DNA of 64,000 bases from Pseudomonadota bacterium (GTDB taxonomy: Bacteria; Pseudomonadota; Gammaproteobacteria; Steroidobacterales; Steroidobacteraceae): positions 124,001-188,000 of the forward strand of contig JADJBE010000006.1 of NCBI GenBank assembly GCA_016703895.1, in the 5' to 3' direction. Positions 50,618 through 59,972 of the stretch are shown here, piece after piece. The notes below the pieces were generated by a model. The model was not told the DNA's origin and searched no databases. It worked only from the letters and a program-made list of their open reading frames with translations. Position numbers and translations under genes: made by a program. Positions within the stretch are counted from its first letter, which is position 1. Each line of letters starts with the position of its first letter.

Positions 50618-52344
50618 AAACGACCGTACTCGTTGTCACGACTGTCCTGACACTGGTGTTAGTAGCCTGCGGCAAACAACCAGCCGCGGAGCGCGCGACG
50701 GACATAGCCGCCGAACCAGCGGCCGCCGCAGGCGATGTGCAGCAGTACACCTGTTCGATGCATCCGCACTATATTTCAACGGATCCGGATGGCACCTGCC
50801 CGATCTGTGGCATGAAGCTCGTGCCGATGGCGCGTGGCGCCGGTGCGGCGGCCAACGATGGCGCGGTCGCCGTTGCGGCCGAGATGATGCAGACGATGGG
50901 CGTACGAACGGTGCCGGCGACCATGGACTCGTTCGGGCGCACAGTGCGCGCCTTTGGCGCGGTGCAGTCGGACGAACGGCTCGAGCATACCGCCGTCGCG
51001 CGCTTTGAGGGCTGGATAGAGAGTCTCGCGGTACGCGCCGTTGGCGATCCAGTTGCCGCCGGCACATTGCTGTATCGGATCTACAGTCCAGAATTGATCG
51101 CGGCGCAGAAGGACTACCTCAATGCACTAGAGGTGAACAATCCACAGCGTATTGCAGCCGTAAAACAGCGCTTAGTGTCACGGGGCATGCAAGGCTCAGC
51201 CGTCAACGTGTTGATGAAGACGCGGCAGGTGATCGAGCGCGTGCCGGTGTACGCTGAAGTGGCGGGGACGGTGGCCGAGTTGTCAGTGCGTGAGGGCGAC
51301 TATGTCCGACCGGGCACGCCGATCTTGCGACTGCAGTCCTACAGCCGTGTCTGGGTCATCGCATCCATACCGGAACAGGACGTCGCGCTAATCAGGGCGG
51401 GCATGCCAGTGCGACTCAGCATCCCAAGTGCGCCGGACGCGCCGGCGGACGGGACAGTCGACTTCGTCTATCCGACGATCGATCAACGCACCCGCACCGC
51501 AGACGTTCGCATCGTTGTGCCTAACAATAACGGCCAGCTGCGGCCCGGCGCCTATGCCGATGTCAGCATTGCGCTCGACACTGCGCCGCGGTTATCGGTG
51601 CCAACGGCGGCGATTCTCCGGGACAGTCGCGGTGCGCATGTCATCGTTGCCCTGGGGGAAGGGCGGTTCGCCGCGAAGTCTGTTCGCACGGGTCTGACTG
51701 CCAGCGGCCGCACCGAGATCGTGGGGTCGCTCGCGCCGGGTGAGCAGGTGGTGGCCAATGGGCAGTTCCTGCTCGATTCCGGAGGTGAATCTGCGCTCGG
51801 GCTCATGCCGCTGCAAGACACGATCACGGCAGACACGCCGTTGTCACAGCTGCCGATGGACACGACGACGGTGGCGCAGATAGATCATTTCACCGACATG
51901 GCACTCTATTTTCATGAGTCGCTAACTGACGGCTATCGCATCGAACCCTCGTTTGCCGATCCTGCGATCGCTCTCGGGGATCAGCTGGCGCGACGGTTCG
52001 CCAATTCACGCCTTGCGGCCGTCATCGAAGCGAGCCAGGTTGCGCTGCGCCAGGCTAAAGACGCAGCAACGGGCGCACCACTCGCGGCGCAGCTGGCGCG
52101 CTTGATGGTGGCGCTTGAGCCGTGGTTACTCGAAGGCGCACCCCAACACTATCAACAAGCGGGCGTCTCGCTATTCCGTGATCGCGAGTCTGGGCAGTTG
52201 TGGCTGCAGAAGACGAGTACACCGAACAACCCGTACGGTGCGGGTGCGGCAGAGTTGATCGACTGGCCGGCACCGACGGCTGCGCAGAGCGCCACTACAG
52301 AGTCCGCCGCAACTAACGATCCGCATGTTGGACACCGGCACTAG
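50614..52344 (+). CDS. cusB: RND periplasmic adaptor with heavy-metal-binding domain
   Basis: 576 residues. Lipobox LVAC (Cys19), then a heavy-metal-binding domain at 45-71 (YTCSMHPHYISTDPDGTCPI, CGMKLVPM), then the adaptor barrel-sandwich (FEGWIESLAVRAVGDPVAAG, AEVAGTVAELSVREGDYVRP) and the membrane-proximal part. The last 150 residues (DHFTDMALYFHESLTDGYRI onward) form an added helical domain similar to DUF3347, seen on some CusB. It passes Cu(I)/Ag(I) to CusA. It lies between cusC and cusA. Confidence 0.9.
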   Translation: MKTTVLVVTTVLTLVLVACGKQPAAERATDIAAEPAAAAGDVQQYTCSMHPHYISTDPDGTCPICGMKLVPMARGAGAAANDGAVAVAAEMMQTMGVRTVPATMDSFGRTVRAFGAVQSDERLEHTAVARFEGWIESLAVRAVGDPVAAGTLLYRIYSPELIAAQKDYLNALEVNNPQRIAAVKQRLVSRGMQGSAVNVLMKTRQVIERVPVYAEVAGTVAELSVREGDYVRPGTPILRLQSYSRVWVIASIPEQDVALIRAGMPVRLSIPSAPDAPADGTVDFVYPTIDQRTRTADVRIVVPNNNGQLRPGAYADVSIALDTAPRLSVPTAAILRDSRGAHVIVALGEGRFAAKSVRTGLTASGRTEIVGSLAPGEQVVANGQFLLDSGGESALGLMPLQDTITADTPLSQLPMDTTTVAQIDHFTDMALYFHESLTDGYRIEPSFADPAIALGDQLARRFANSRLAAVIEASQVALRQAKDAATGAPLAAQLARLMVALEPWLLEGAPQHYQQAGVSLFRDRESGQLWLQKTSTPNNPYGAGAAELIDWPAPTAAQSATTESAATNDPHVGHRH

Positions 52345-52353
52345 GCTCGAGCG

Positions 52354-55300
52354 GTGTTAGACCCGAACATCGAAGATCTTGCTGGACGCGATCCGTCGAA
52401 GTCCGGCGTCGCCAGGTTGATCGCCTGGTCGATGACCAATCAGCTCATCGTCCTGACCCTGGCGGCGGCACTGGCGGTGAGCGGTTGGCTGGCGCTGCAG
52501 CGAACCCCGCTCGACGCGATCCCGGATCTGACTGACACGCAGGTCATCATCCGCACCGACTTCCCAGGCCAGAGTCCGCAGATCGTCGAAGATCTCGTGA
52601 CCTATCCACTGTCTACTAACTTGCTCGGACTACCCCGCACCAAGGATGTGCGAGGTTCTTCGATGTTTGGCACCAGCTTCGTCTACGTCATTTTCGAAGA
52701 TGACGTCGATCTATACTGGGCCCGCTCGCGAGTGCTCGAAGCGCTGTCGCGATTGGGTGCCGAGTTGCCGCCGAATGCCGTGCCGCAGATTGGTCCTGAC
52801 GCGACGGGAGTGGGTTGGGTCTATCAATATGCCTTGGTCGATAAAACTGGCACGACTGATCTAGCCCAGCTGCGCTCGCTACAGGACTGGTTCCTCAAGC
52901 TGGAACTCGCCGGCGTCGAGGGTGTGGCCGAAGTCGCATCGGTCGGTGGCTTCGTGCGCGAATACCAAGTGCTGATCGACCCCAATCGCTTGCGCGCCTT
53001 CGACGTTCCACTGCGACGTGTGGCCGACGCTGTGCGCACTGCATCGAGCGAAGTGGGTGGCCGCGTCCTCGAACAGGGCGAAACCGAATACGTGATCCGC
53101 TCGTCGGGCTACGTCAGCAAGGCACTGGATCTCGAGCAGGTCGTGGTCCTCGCCGAAAATGGTACGCCGGTGACGCTGGCGGACATCGCGCGGGTTGTGA
53201 CCGGTCCGGCGCTGCGTCGCGGCGTCGTGGAACTCAATGGCGAGGGTGAGACGGTCGCGGGTGTCGTCATCATGCGCGACGGTGAGAACGCGCTACAGGT
53301 GATCGAACGGGTCAAGGCCAAACTCGCGCAGCTGCAACGTGGCCTGCCGACGGGTGTCGAAGTGGTCACGGTCTACGACCGCGCACCCCTGATCGAGGGC
53401 GCGGTCGATTATCTCGAAGGCAAGCTGATCGACGAGGGCATTGTCGTCGCGCTGGTGATCCTCGTTTTCCTGTTGCACGTGCGCTCATCATTCGTGGCTA
53501 TTATTACTTTGCCACTAGGTGTGCTCGGCGCCTTTCTGGTCATGTCGTGGCAGGGCGTCACCGCCAACATCATGTCTCTGGGCGGCATCGCGATTGCAAT
53601 CGGTGCGATGGTCGACGCGTCGATCGTCATGGTGGAGAACGCCAATCGAAAGCTGTCGGAACTGGATGCCAAGCCCGATTCCAAACTGCGTTTGCAGACG
53701 TTGCTGGCTGCGGCGCAGGAAGTGGGGCCCGGTTTATTTTTCTCGTTGTTGATTATCACCGTATCGTTTCTGCCGGTGTTCGCGCTAACTGGCGAAAGCT
53801 ATCGCTTGTTCGCGCCGCTTGCGTTCACCAAGACCTATGCGATGGCGTTTGCCGCCATACTCTCGGTGACGCTCGTGCCGGTCCTCATGATCTATCTGTT
53901 GCGCGGCCGCATGCGACGCGAAGAGGAAAACCCAATCAACCGCTTCTTCGTTCGGCTGTATGCACCGGTTCTCGCGCTGGCGTTGCGGTTCAAGTGGATC
54001 ACGGTCTCGATCGCAGTCTTGCTGACTGCCAGCCTGATCATTCCATTGCTGCGGCTCGGCTCCGAGTTCATGCCGGCGCTCTATGAGGGCGAGTTGTTAT
54101 ACATGCCAACGACCTTGCCAGGTGCGTCCGCCACGAAGATGCGCGAGATCCTGGGCCAAACCAACCGGTTGATGATGACGGTACCGGAGGTCGAGCGAGT
54201 GTTTGGCAAGGCAGGGCGCGCGGATACAGCCACCGATCCCGCGCCGCTCACGATGATCGAGACGTGGGTCCAGCTGAAGGCGCCTCGGGAGTGGCGCGCT
54301 GGCCTCACGCCGGAGGCGCTTATCGCGGAACTTGACGCCAAACTGCGCATGCCCGGCTTGGTGAATTCCTGGGGCTATCCGATCAAGATCCGCATGGACA
54401 TGGTGTCGACCGGTGTCAGGACACCCATCGGTGTGAAGGTCACTGGCGATGACCTGGCGGAAATAGCCCGATTGACGCGCGACATCGAGACGGTGATCGC
54501 CGCGATTCCGGGGACGCGCTCCGCTTTTGCCGACCGCGTGTTAGGTGGCAAGTATCTGGAAATCGTCCCCGATCGCGCCGACCTCGCGCGCCGCAATATT
54601 GATATGGGCGCGTTCCAGGCAGTCGTGCAGACGGCACTGGGCGGTATGCGCCTCGGCGAGAGTGTCGAGGGCCGCGAACGCTACGACATCATCGCGCGCT
54701 ACGATCGGCCGTTTCGCGAGACCAGTGAAGATCTCGAGAGCATTCTGGTGCCGACGCCCGCTGGCGCACAGGTGCCACTCAGCGAATTGGCGACGATTGC
54801 GTTCGCCGAAGGTCCACCGATGATTCGCTCCGAGAACGCGCGTCTGACTGGCTGGGTATTTGTCGACATTGACGGTCGCGACATGGGCGGTTTCGTCGCC
54901 GAGGCCCGCGCGACGGTGGCGGAGCGGGTTCCACTGCCTCCAGGCTATGCCGTGGAGTTTTCGGGGCAATACAAGCAACTGCAAGCCGCAAATGCGCGGC
55001 TTAAGGTAGCAATCCCGGCGTCCGTCGGCCTGATATTCCTCTTGTTAATGCTGCACTTCGGTCGACTCGATCGAACCTTGATCATCATGCTATCGCTGCC
55101 ATTCGGGCTGATCGGAGGCCTGTGGGCCGTATGGCTCGCGGGCTACAACCTGTCGGTTGCGGTCGCAGTGGGTTGCATCGCGCTGGGTGGCATCGCAGTG
55201 GAAACCGCGATCGTCATGCTGTTGTATATAGACAACCAGGTCCGTGAGTCTCGACCGACGACCCTTGAGAAACTTCACCAAGCTGTTAGTCGAGGCGCCG

Positions 55301-55569
55301 CCATGCGCGTGCGGCCGAAGTTGATGACTGTGACGACGATATTTGCCGGTTTGGCGCCGATTTTTGTGACCAGTGGCCTGGGATCTGACGTGATGCGCCG
55401 CATCGCGCTACCGATGCTGGGTGGTATGACCTCGACGCTGCTGCTGACCTTGGTCGTCATTCCGGTCGTCTACTACATCTGGGTCGGCCGCAGTCTCATT
55501 GCCAATGCTGCCAGCGAGACCAACAATCCAACCCCAGGCGTTTCGCCTGCTCAAGGAGATTCATTGTGA
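52354..55569 (+). CDS. cusA: Cu(I)/Ag(I) RND efflux pump
   Basis: 1071 residues from GTG. Twelve helices, large periplasmic loops and close likeness to E. coli CusA along its length: DLYWARSRVLEALSRLG, GVGWVYQYALVDKTG, ANIMSLGGIAIAIGAMVDA, AFTKTYAMAFAAILSVT. The Met ligands of the copper path are in place: ELLYMPTTLPG, TMIETWVQLKAPREWR and IRMDMVSTGVRTPIG. This supports copper/silver rather than Co/Zn/Cd. It is proton-driven. The end runs to 55569 and overlaps the GTG of the next gene by four bases. Confidence 0.93.
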   Translation: MLDPNIEDLAGRDPSKSGVARLIAWSMTNQLIVLTLAAALAVSGWLALQRTPLDAIPDLTDTQVIIRTDFPGQSPQIVEDLVTYPLSTNLLGLPRTKDVRGSSMFGTSFVYVIFEDDVDLYWARSRVLEALSRLGAELPPNAVPQIGPDATGVGWVYQYALVDKTGTTDLAQLRSLQDWFLKLELAGVEGVAEVASVGGFVREYQVLIDPNRLRAFDVPLRRVADAVRTASSEVGGRVLEQGETEYVIRSSGYVSKALDLEQVVVLAENGTPVTLADIARVVTGPALRRGVVELNGEGETVAGVVIMRDGENALQVIERVKAKLAQLQRGLPTGVEVVTVYDRAPLIEGAVDYLEGKLIDEGIVVALVILVFLLHVRSSFVAIITLPLGVLGAFLVMSWQGVTANIMSLGGIAIAIGAMVDASIVMVENANRKLSELDAKPDSKLRLQTLLAAAQEVGPGLFFSLLIITVSFLPVFALTGESYRLFAPLAFTKTYAMAFAAILSVTLVPVLMIYLLRGRMRREEENPINRFFVRLYAPVLALALRFKWITVSIAVLLTASLIIPLLRLGSEFMPALYEGELLYMPTTLPGASATKMREILGQTNRLMMTVPEVERVFGKAGRADTATDPAPLTMIETWVQLKAPREWRAGLTPEALIAELDAKLRMPGLVNSWGYPIKIRMDMVSTGVRTPIGVKVTGDDLAEIARLTRDIETVIAAIPGTRSAFADRVLGGKYLEIVPDRADLARRNIDMGAFQAVVQTALGGMRLGESVEGRERYDIIARYDRPFRETSEDLESILVPTPAGAQVPLSELATIAFAEGPPMIRSENARLTGWVFVDIDGRDMGGFVAEARATVAERVPLPPGYAVEFSGQYKQLQAANARLKVAIPASVGLIFLLLMLHFGRLDRTLIIMLSLPFGLIGGLWAVWLAGYNLSVAVAVGCIALGGIAVETAIVMLLYIDNQVRESRPTTLEKLHQAVSRGAAMRVRPKLMTVTTIFAGLAPIFVTSGLGSDVMRRIALPMLGGMTSTLLLTLVVIPVVYYIWVGRSLIANAASETNNPTPGVSPAQGDSL

Positions 55570-56409
55570 CCAATCTGCGAAAGTCGTGGCTTGCAGGCAT
55601 TCAGGCGCTATCGCTCGTCATGTGTCTGCAGCTCTACGGCTTGGCCCTGCAAACGCAGCGTCGCTGCATCGGCTGATCAACCCACCGTTCTTGTTACGGG
55701 CGCCAATCGTGGTCTGGGGCTCGTTTGGACACAGCAATACGCCGCGCGCGGCTGGAATGTCATCGCGACGGCACGCCAGCCGGTTGAGGCGGCTGAGCTC
55801 AACGAACTGGCGAAGCAAACGGGTCGCGTCCGTATCGAGCAGTTAGATGCGACCGATGCGAAGTCTGTCGATGCACTGGGTAACAGGCTCGCGGGTCAGC
55901 CGATCGATATTCTGATCAACAACGTCGGCGTGCTGGGCGATGAAGAAGAGCAGCGACTCGGCAGTCTTGCCGCCGATCGATTCGACTACTACATGCGAAC
56001 CAACGCGTTGTCGGCATTGTTGGTGACCGAGCGCTTGTTGCCTAACATTCGCGCCGGCAAACTGAAGAAGATCGCCGGAATCAGTGCGGTGGTCGCCTCG
56101 TTTGCCGTCTATCCGCGCATCCACTCGGGTTTGTATTACTACAAGGCCAGTAAGGTTGCGCTCAACATGATTATGCGTAATATTGCGATGGATACGCAGC
56201 GGGATGGCATCGCCGTTGCTGTCCTGTCGCCGGGTGTCGTCAACACGTATGGAACGGAGTCAAACCGGGAAGCCATGTCGCCGGAGATGATGCGCAGCAT
56301 GGTCGATATCAACACGAGCGTTGCGGGCATGATCAAGGTCATGGACCAGTTGACGCTCGACGGCTCCGGTCGCTGGTACCGCTACTCGGGTGACACGATC
56401 GAGTGGTAG
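55566..56409 (+). pseudogene. SDR oxidoreductase with signal peptide, frameshifted near the start
   Basis: AAGGAG at 55553-55558 sits 7 bases before GTG 55566, whose frame gives a signal peptide (MTNLRKSWLAGIQALSLVM onward to LYGLA) and stops at TGA 55674. In the +1 frame an SDR begins without any ribosome site: SADQPTVLVTGANRGLGL (NADP motif), ILINNVGVLGDEEEQ, then the active Ser region GISAVVASFA and catalytic YYYKASK, giving about 245 residues to TAG 56409. A one-base indel between about 55645 and 55670 joins leader and enzyme. An alternate short cytosolic start at 55591 gives 272 residues but has no site. The exported SDR may serve redox of a periplasmic molecule. Confidence 0.7.
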
Positions 56410-56441
56410 GACCCCACTTAGACGATGCCGGAGGCGAAACG

Positions 56442-58739
56442 ATGGCGCTCGATCCAGTGTGCGGCATGACGGTCAAGATCTCGCCGACCGCGCTGAGTGC
56501 GACCCACGATGGTGAGCGCTATTATTTTTGCGGCGCCAAGTGTCAGACGCGTTTCATTGCCGACCCGGCGCGCTTTCTCGACGGCGAGGCTGCTACCAAC
56601 GCAACGTCGAGCAAAACGGCGGCGCCTGGTACGCAGTGGACGTGTCCCATGCATCCGGAAATCCTCCGGCCTGAGCCCGGCTCCTGTCCGATCTGTGGCA
56701 TGGCGCTCGAGCCGCTGACACCGAGCGCGAGTAGTGAGTCGAGTGTCGAGCTCATCGACATGACGCGCCGCTTTTGGATCGGGCTTGCGTTGGCCTTGCC
56801 GGTGGTCGTGCTCGAAATGGCTGGACATCTATTCACTTTGCCAGCGTGGCTGACCGGGCAGACTAGTTCCTGGCTGCAGCTGGTGTTGGCGACGCCAGTT
56901 GTCTGGTGGGCAGGCTGGCCGTTTTTCGAGCGCGGTTGGGACTCCGTCAGGACTCGGCATCTCAACATGTTCACGCTGATCGCGATGGGTACGGGGGTCG
57001 CCTGGGTCTATAGCATCGTCGCGACCGTTGCACCCCACATCTTTCCGGCTGCGTTTCGGTCGGCAGCCGGCACGGTTGCCGTCTACTTCGAAGCGGCGGC
57101 CGTCATCATCGTCTTGGTATTGTTGGGCCAGGTGTTGGAGCTGCGTGCGCGCGCGGCCACGGGTGGCGCAATCCGCGCGCTGCTCGACCTGTCGCCGAAG
57201 TCGGCGCGTCGTGTCAAGGCTGATGGCGAGGATGAAGAAGTGCCGTTGGATCAGATCGCGGTCGGCGACAATTTGCGCGTACGGCCGGGTGAGAAGGTCC
57301 CGGTGGATGGCGTGCTGGTCGACGGACGGGGAACGGTTGATGAATCGATGGTGACCGGTGAGTCGATGCCGGTGACCAAAGAAGCTGGCGCGAAGTTGAT
57401 CGGCGGCACGATCAACCAGACTGGCGGCCTGCTGATGCGTGCTAACAAGGTAGGGCGCGATACGATGCTCGCGCGCATCGTGCAGATGGTCGCCGACGCG
57501 CAGCGCAGCCGCGCGCCGATACAGCGCCTGGCAGACAAGGTCGCAGGCTATTTCGTTCCGGCGGTTCTGGCGATCGCCGTGCTGGCGTTCGTTGTCTGGT
57601 CGGCCATCGGACCGTCGCCGGCGATGGGCTTCGGGCTGCTTGCCGCCGTCGCGGTGCTGATCATTGCTTGTCCCTGCGCCTTGGGACTCGCGACACCGAT
57701 GGCCATCATGGTCGGCATCGGCAAGGGCGCCAGTCTAGGCGTCCTGATCAAGAATGCCGAGGCGCTCGAGCGTCTTGAACGAGTCGATACCCTGGTCGTC
57801 GACAAGACCGGTACGCTGACGGAGGGCCGGCCCCGTGTAGTGGCGATCCACGCGGCGACCGGACACGAGGAGTCGGACCTGTTGCAAGCGGCGGCGAGTG
57901 TCGAACGGGCGAGCGAGCATCCGTTGGCGCTGGCGATCGTCGCCGAAGCGGAACGGCGCGGTATCGAGCTTGTCGAGCCGAGCGGCGTGGATTCGCCTGT
58001 CGGCAAGGGTGTGGTCGGTCAGGTGGGCGCGCGCAAGGTATTGGTCGGTAGCGCGCGGTTTCTGCATGAGCAGAATGTGGGTACTGAGAGCCTCGCCGCA
58101 CCAGCCGAGAAGTTTCGCACTCAAGGCATGACCGCGATTTTCGTTGCACTGGATGGCGTTGTAGCTGGTGTGGTCGGTATTGCTGATCCGATCAAAGACA
58201 CGACGGCGGCGGCGCTCAAAGCGCTTTTGGCGGAAGGTGTTCGCGTAATCATGCTGACCGGCGACAATCGCACCACGGCCGAAGCGGTGGCGCGGCAGCT
58301 CGGAATTCGCGAAATCGAAGCGGACGTGCTGCCAGAGCAGAAAAGCGAAGTCGTTAGTAAGCTGCGACAAGCAGGGCGAGTCGTCGCGATGGCCGGAGAC
58401 GGCGTCAACGACGCGCCAGCGCTGGCAGCCGCTGACGTCGGGATCGCGATGGGGAGTGGGACGGACGTTGCGATCGAGAGTGCCGGGGTGACATTGCTCA
58501 AAGGTGACTTGAATGGCATCGTCATTGCGAGGCGGTTGTCACGCGCGACCATGCGCAATATTCGGCAGAATTTGTTTTTCGCCTTTGCGTATAACGCGGC
58601 CGGCGTGCCGATTGCTGCCGGCGTACTGTATCCGGTGTTCGGGCTGTTGCTGTCCCCGGTATTTGCCGCCGCAGCAATGGCCCTGTCGTCCGTCAGCGTG
58701 ATCGGCAATGCCCTGCGGCTGCGCAGCGTGCGACTATGA
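56442..58739 (+). CDS. copA: copper-exporting P1B ATPase with YHS and heavy-metal-binding domains
   Basis: 765 residues from ATG 56442 with GGAGG about 7 bases before. N-terminal YHS-type (ALDPVCGMTVKISPTAL, 2-18), then a heavy-metal-binding domain (WTCPMHPEILRPEPGSC, PICGMALEPL) instead of an HMA. The ATPase has helices, ion site CPCALGLATPMAIM, phosphorylation DKTGTLTEGRPRV and GDGVNDAPALAAADVG. It moves Cu(I)/Ag(I) out of the cytosol for CusCBA to expel. It differs from CcoI, which has an HMA and serves oxidase assembly. Confidence 0.93.
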   Translation: MALDPVCGMTVKISPTALSATHDGERYYFCGAKCQTRFIADPARFLDGEAATNATSSKTAAPGTQWTCPMHPEILRPEPGSCPICGMALEPLTPSASSESSVELIDMTRRFWIGLALALPVVVLEMAGHLFTLPAWLTGQTSSWLQLVLATPVVWWAGWPFFERGWDSVRTRHLNMFTLIAMGTGVAWVYSIVATVAPHIFPAAFRSAAGTVAVYFEAAAVIIVLVLLGQVLELRARAATGGAIRALLDLSPKSARRVKADGEDEEVPLDQIAVGDNLRVRPGEKVPVDGVLVDGRGTVDESMVTGESMPVTKEAGAKLIGGTINQTGGLLMRANKVGRDTMLARIVQMVADAQRSRAPIQRLADKVAGYFVPAVLAIAVLAFVVWSAIGPSPAMGFGLLAAVAVLIIACPCALGLATPMAIMVGIGKGASLGVLIKNAEALERLERVDTLVVDKTGTLTEGRPRVVAIHAATGHEESDLLQAAASVERASEHPLALAIVAEAERRGIELVEPSGVDSPVGKGVVGQVGARKVLVGSARFLHEQNVGTESLAAPAEKFRTQGMTAIFVALDGVVAGVVGIADPIKDTTAAALKALLAEGVRVIMLTGDNRTTAEAVARQLGIREIEADVLPEQKSEVVSKLRQAGRVVAMAGDGVNDAPALAAADVGIAMGSGTDVAIESAGVTLLKGDLNGIVIARRLSRATMRNIRQNLFFAFAYNAAGVPIAAGVLYPVFGLLLSPVFAAAAMALSSVSVIGNALRLRSVRL

Positions 58740-58860
58740 GCCGCGCAGCCTGCTATTTTTTGTTCCATCGTTACGTTGGGAGTTCGTCCGAGTTCTAGCG
58801 ACGGCAATGCGAAAAGAACCGGCGCGCCGCAGCACACTACGGCGTGTACGCGTTTCGAGC

Positions 58861-59148
58861 GGCCTGGCAATTGAGTTTTTTCGACCCGGCGTACTCAACT
58901 ACGAGGGTGTGGCGATCTGGCTTGAGGCGCACAAGCAGAATTTTGCAACCAGCCGACCCGCCGATGACATGACGCCGCTGGCACGTTGCGGCGAGTTGTC
59001 GCTTGGCTTCGTGTTTCAGGCGCTGGTTCCACTGGTGCTGATCCTGATGGCCTATGCCGCATTCGCGCGTGAACGGGAGACCGGCACGCTGCGGCTATTG
59101 TTAGCGACGGGCATGGCGCCGGGACAGTTGTTTGTTGGTAAGTTCTTG
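58861..59148 (+). pseudogene. ABC-2 permease (DUF3526-like) internal fragment
   Basis: A frame open from upstream carries, from about 58861, a clear permease piece: IEFFRPGVLNYEGVAIWLEA, HKQNFATSRPADDMTP, then helix LGFVFQALVPLVLILMAYAAF followed by ARERETGTLRLLLATGMAPG and QLFVGKFL. This is the middle of a DUF3526-type ABC permease with its big periplasmic loop. The N-terminal helix and the last four or five helices are missing. It runs straight into a fragment of a different gene, so it is a remnant. About 120 bases after copA hold no readable gene. Confidence 0.65.
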
Positions 59149-59351
59149 AGGCTTGGCGCGTCGGCGTCGAATCGGATCGCTGGCGCGTGACGGCTTGGGC
59201 TCGCAATCTTGGTAATGATCGTTCGCCTGACTCGGTCGTTCGCTTTTTTGATACGAACTCGGGCTTTTTATTCACGCGCGCCTTTCAGGTGCATTACCCG
59301 AACGGTCGGCAGATCGGTGTGACAGGTTCCTATAAGTTTGGTCAGTATTGA
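59148..59351 (+). pseudogene. TonB-dependent receptor, C-terminal fragment
   Basis: In another frame 67 codons to TGA 59349 read WRVGVESDRWRVTAWARNLG, NDRSPDSVVRFFDT, FTRAFQVHYPNGRQIGVTG and SYKFGQY, the last two strands of a TonB receptor barrel with its final aromatic residue. There is no start or upstream barrel. It abuts the permease fragment at about 59148, so a deletion joined two genes. It converges with the TlpA-like gene. Confidence 0.65.
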
Positions 59352-59367
59352 CGACTCAAGCGCGAGA

Positions 59368-59401
59368 GCGTGGGGTCAACGAGTGATCGTTGATCCCACG
59401 C
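59368..59401. terminator. strong hairpin between convergent genes
   Basis: A 15-pair stem (59368-59382 with 59387-59401, one G-T pair) around a four-base loop, overlapping the stop of the TlpA-like gene and 17 bases after the TonB fragment. Suited for two-way termination, though a T-run is missing. Confidence 0.6.
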
Positions 59402-59951
59402 GATCCGTTGCGGCCGCAGCCAAGACAATCGTGCGAAATTCCTCGTAGGATTTGACGCCCTGGATCTTGCGCGCTACTTTTCCCTGGCGATCCAGAATAT
59501 AGGTAGTCGGTAGGATCTCGTTCCATGCCGAGTCCACGACGCTTACCATCGAGTCCATATCCGGTGAATCACGCACGTAGGTGCGAAATTCGGGAAAGAA
59601 CTTGGTCCGAAACGGTTCGACCATCGAGCTGATCGAGCTCGCTTCGTCCATCGATACGCCGATCAGCGCGACGCGCTGCGACGCCAGCTCCTGCTGCAGC
59701 TTCACTAGCTCCGGAATCTCACGCAGGCACGGGACGCACCAGGTGCCCCAGACGTTGAGTATCACGACATTGCCGCGTTCTTTGGCAAGGATCGTACGCA
59801 GCTTTTCCGGCGTCGCGGCCTCGGCAGGGGCGACCGAGGCAGCGCTACTTGGAGTGACCTTGGGCGTGACCTTGGGCGCGGCATTGGGTGTAACTGCTCC
59901 GACGCTCGTGGCGATGAGCGTCGTAGCCAACACTATCAGGAGGACTCGCAT
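59376..59951 (-). CDS. TlpA/ResA-like periplasmic thioredoxin
   Basis: 191 residues. Signal peptide (LLIVLATTLIATSVGAV), a Thr/Pro/Val linker with a repeat (PKVTPKVTP), then a thioredoxin fold with active site WGTWCVPCLREIPEL (Cys72, Cys75), cis-Pro in EILPTTYILDRQGKV. TlpA-like proteins reduce cysteines of copper-binding or cytochrome proteins in the periplasm. It follows a propeller gene (22 bases upstream) bearing a CPCC motif, which may be its partner. Confidence 0.85.
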   Translation of the reverse strand: MRVLLIVLATTLIATSVGAVTPNAAPKVTPKVTPSSAASVAPAEAATPEKLRTILAKERGNVVILNVWGTWCVPCLREIPELVKLQQELASQRVALIGVSMDEASSISSMVEPFRTKFFPEFRTYVRDSPDMDSMVSVVDSAWNEILPTTYILDRQGKVARKIQGVKSYEEFRTIVLAAAATDRVGSTITR

Positions 59952-59972
59952 GCGCTTGTTTCCGACTGACGA

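Noticed and set aside
58708..59190. A complete 160-residue gene after copA
   Set aside because: Only its middle matches a permease; the start lies inside copA and the end is read out of frame in a TonB receptor remnant.
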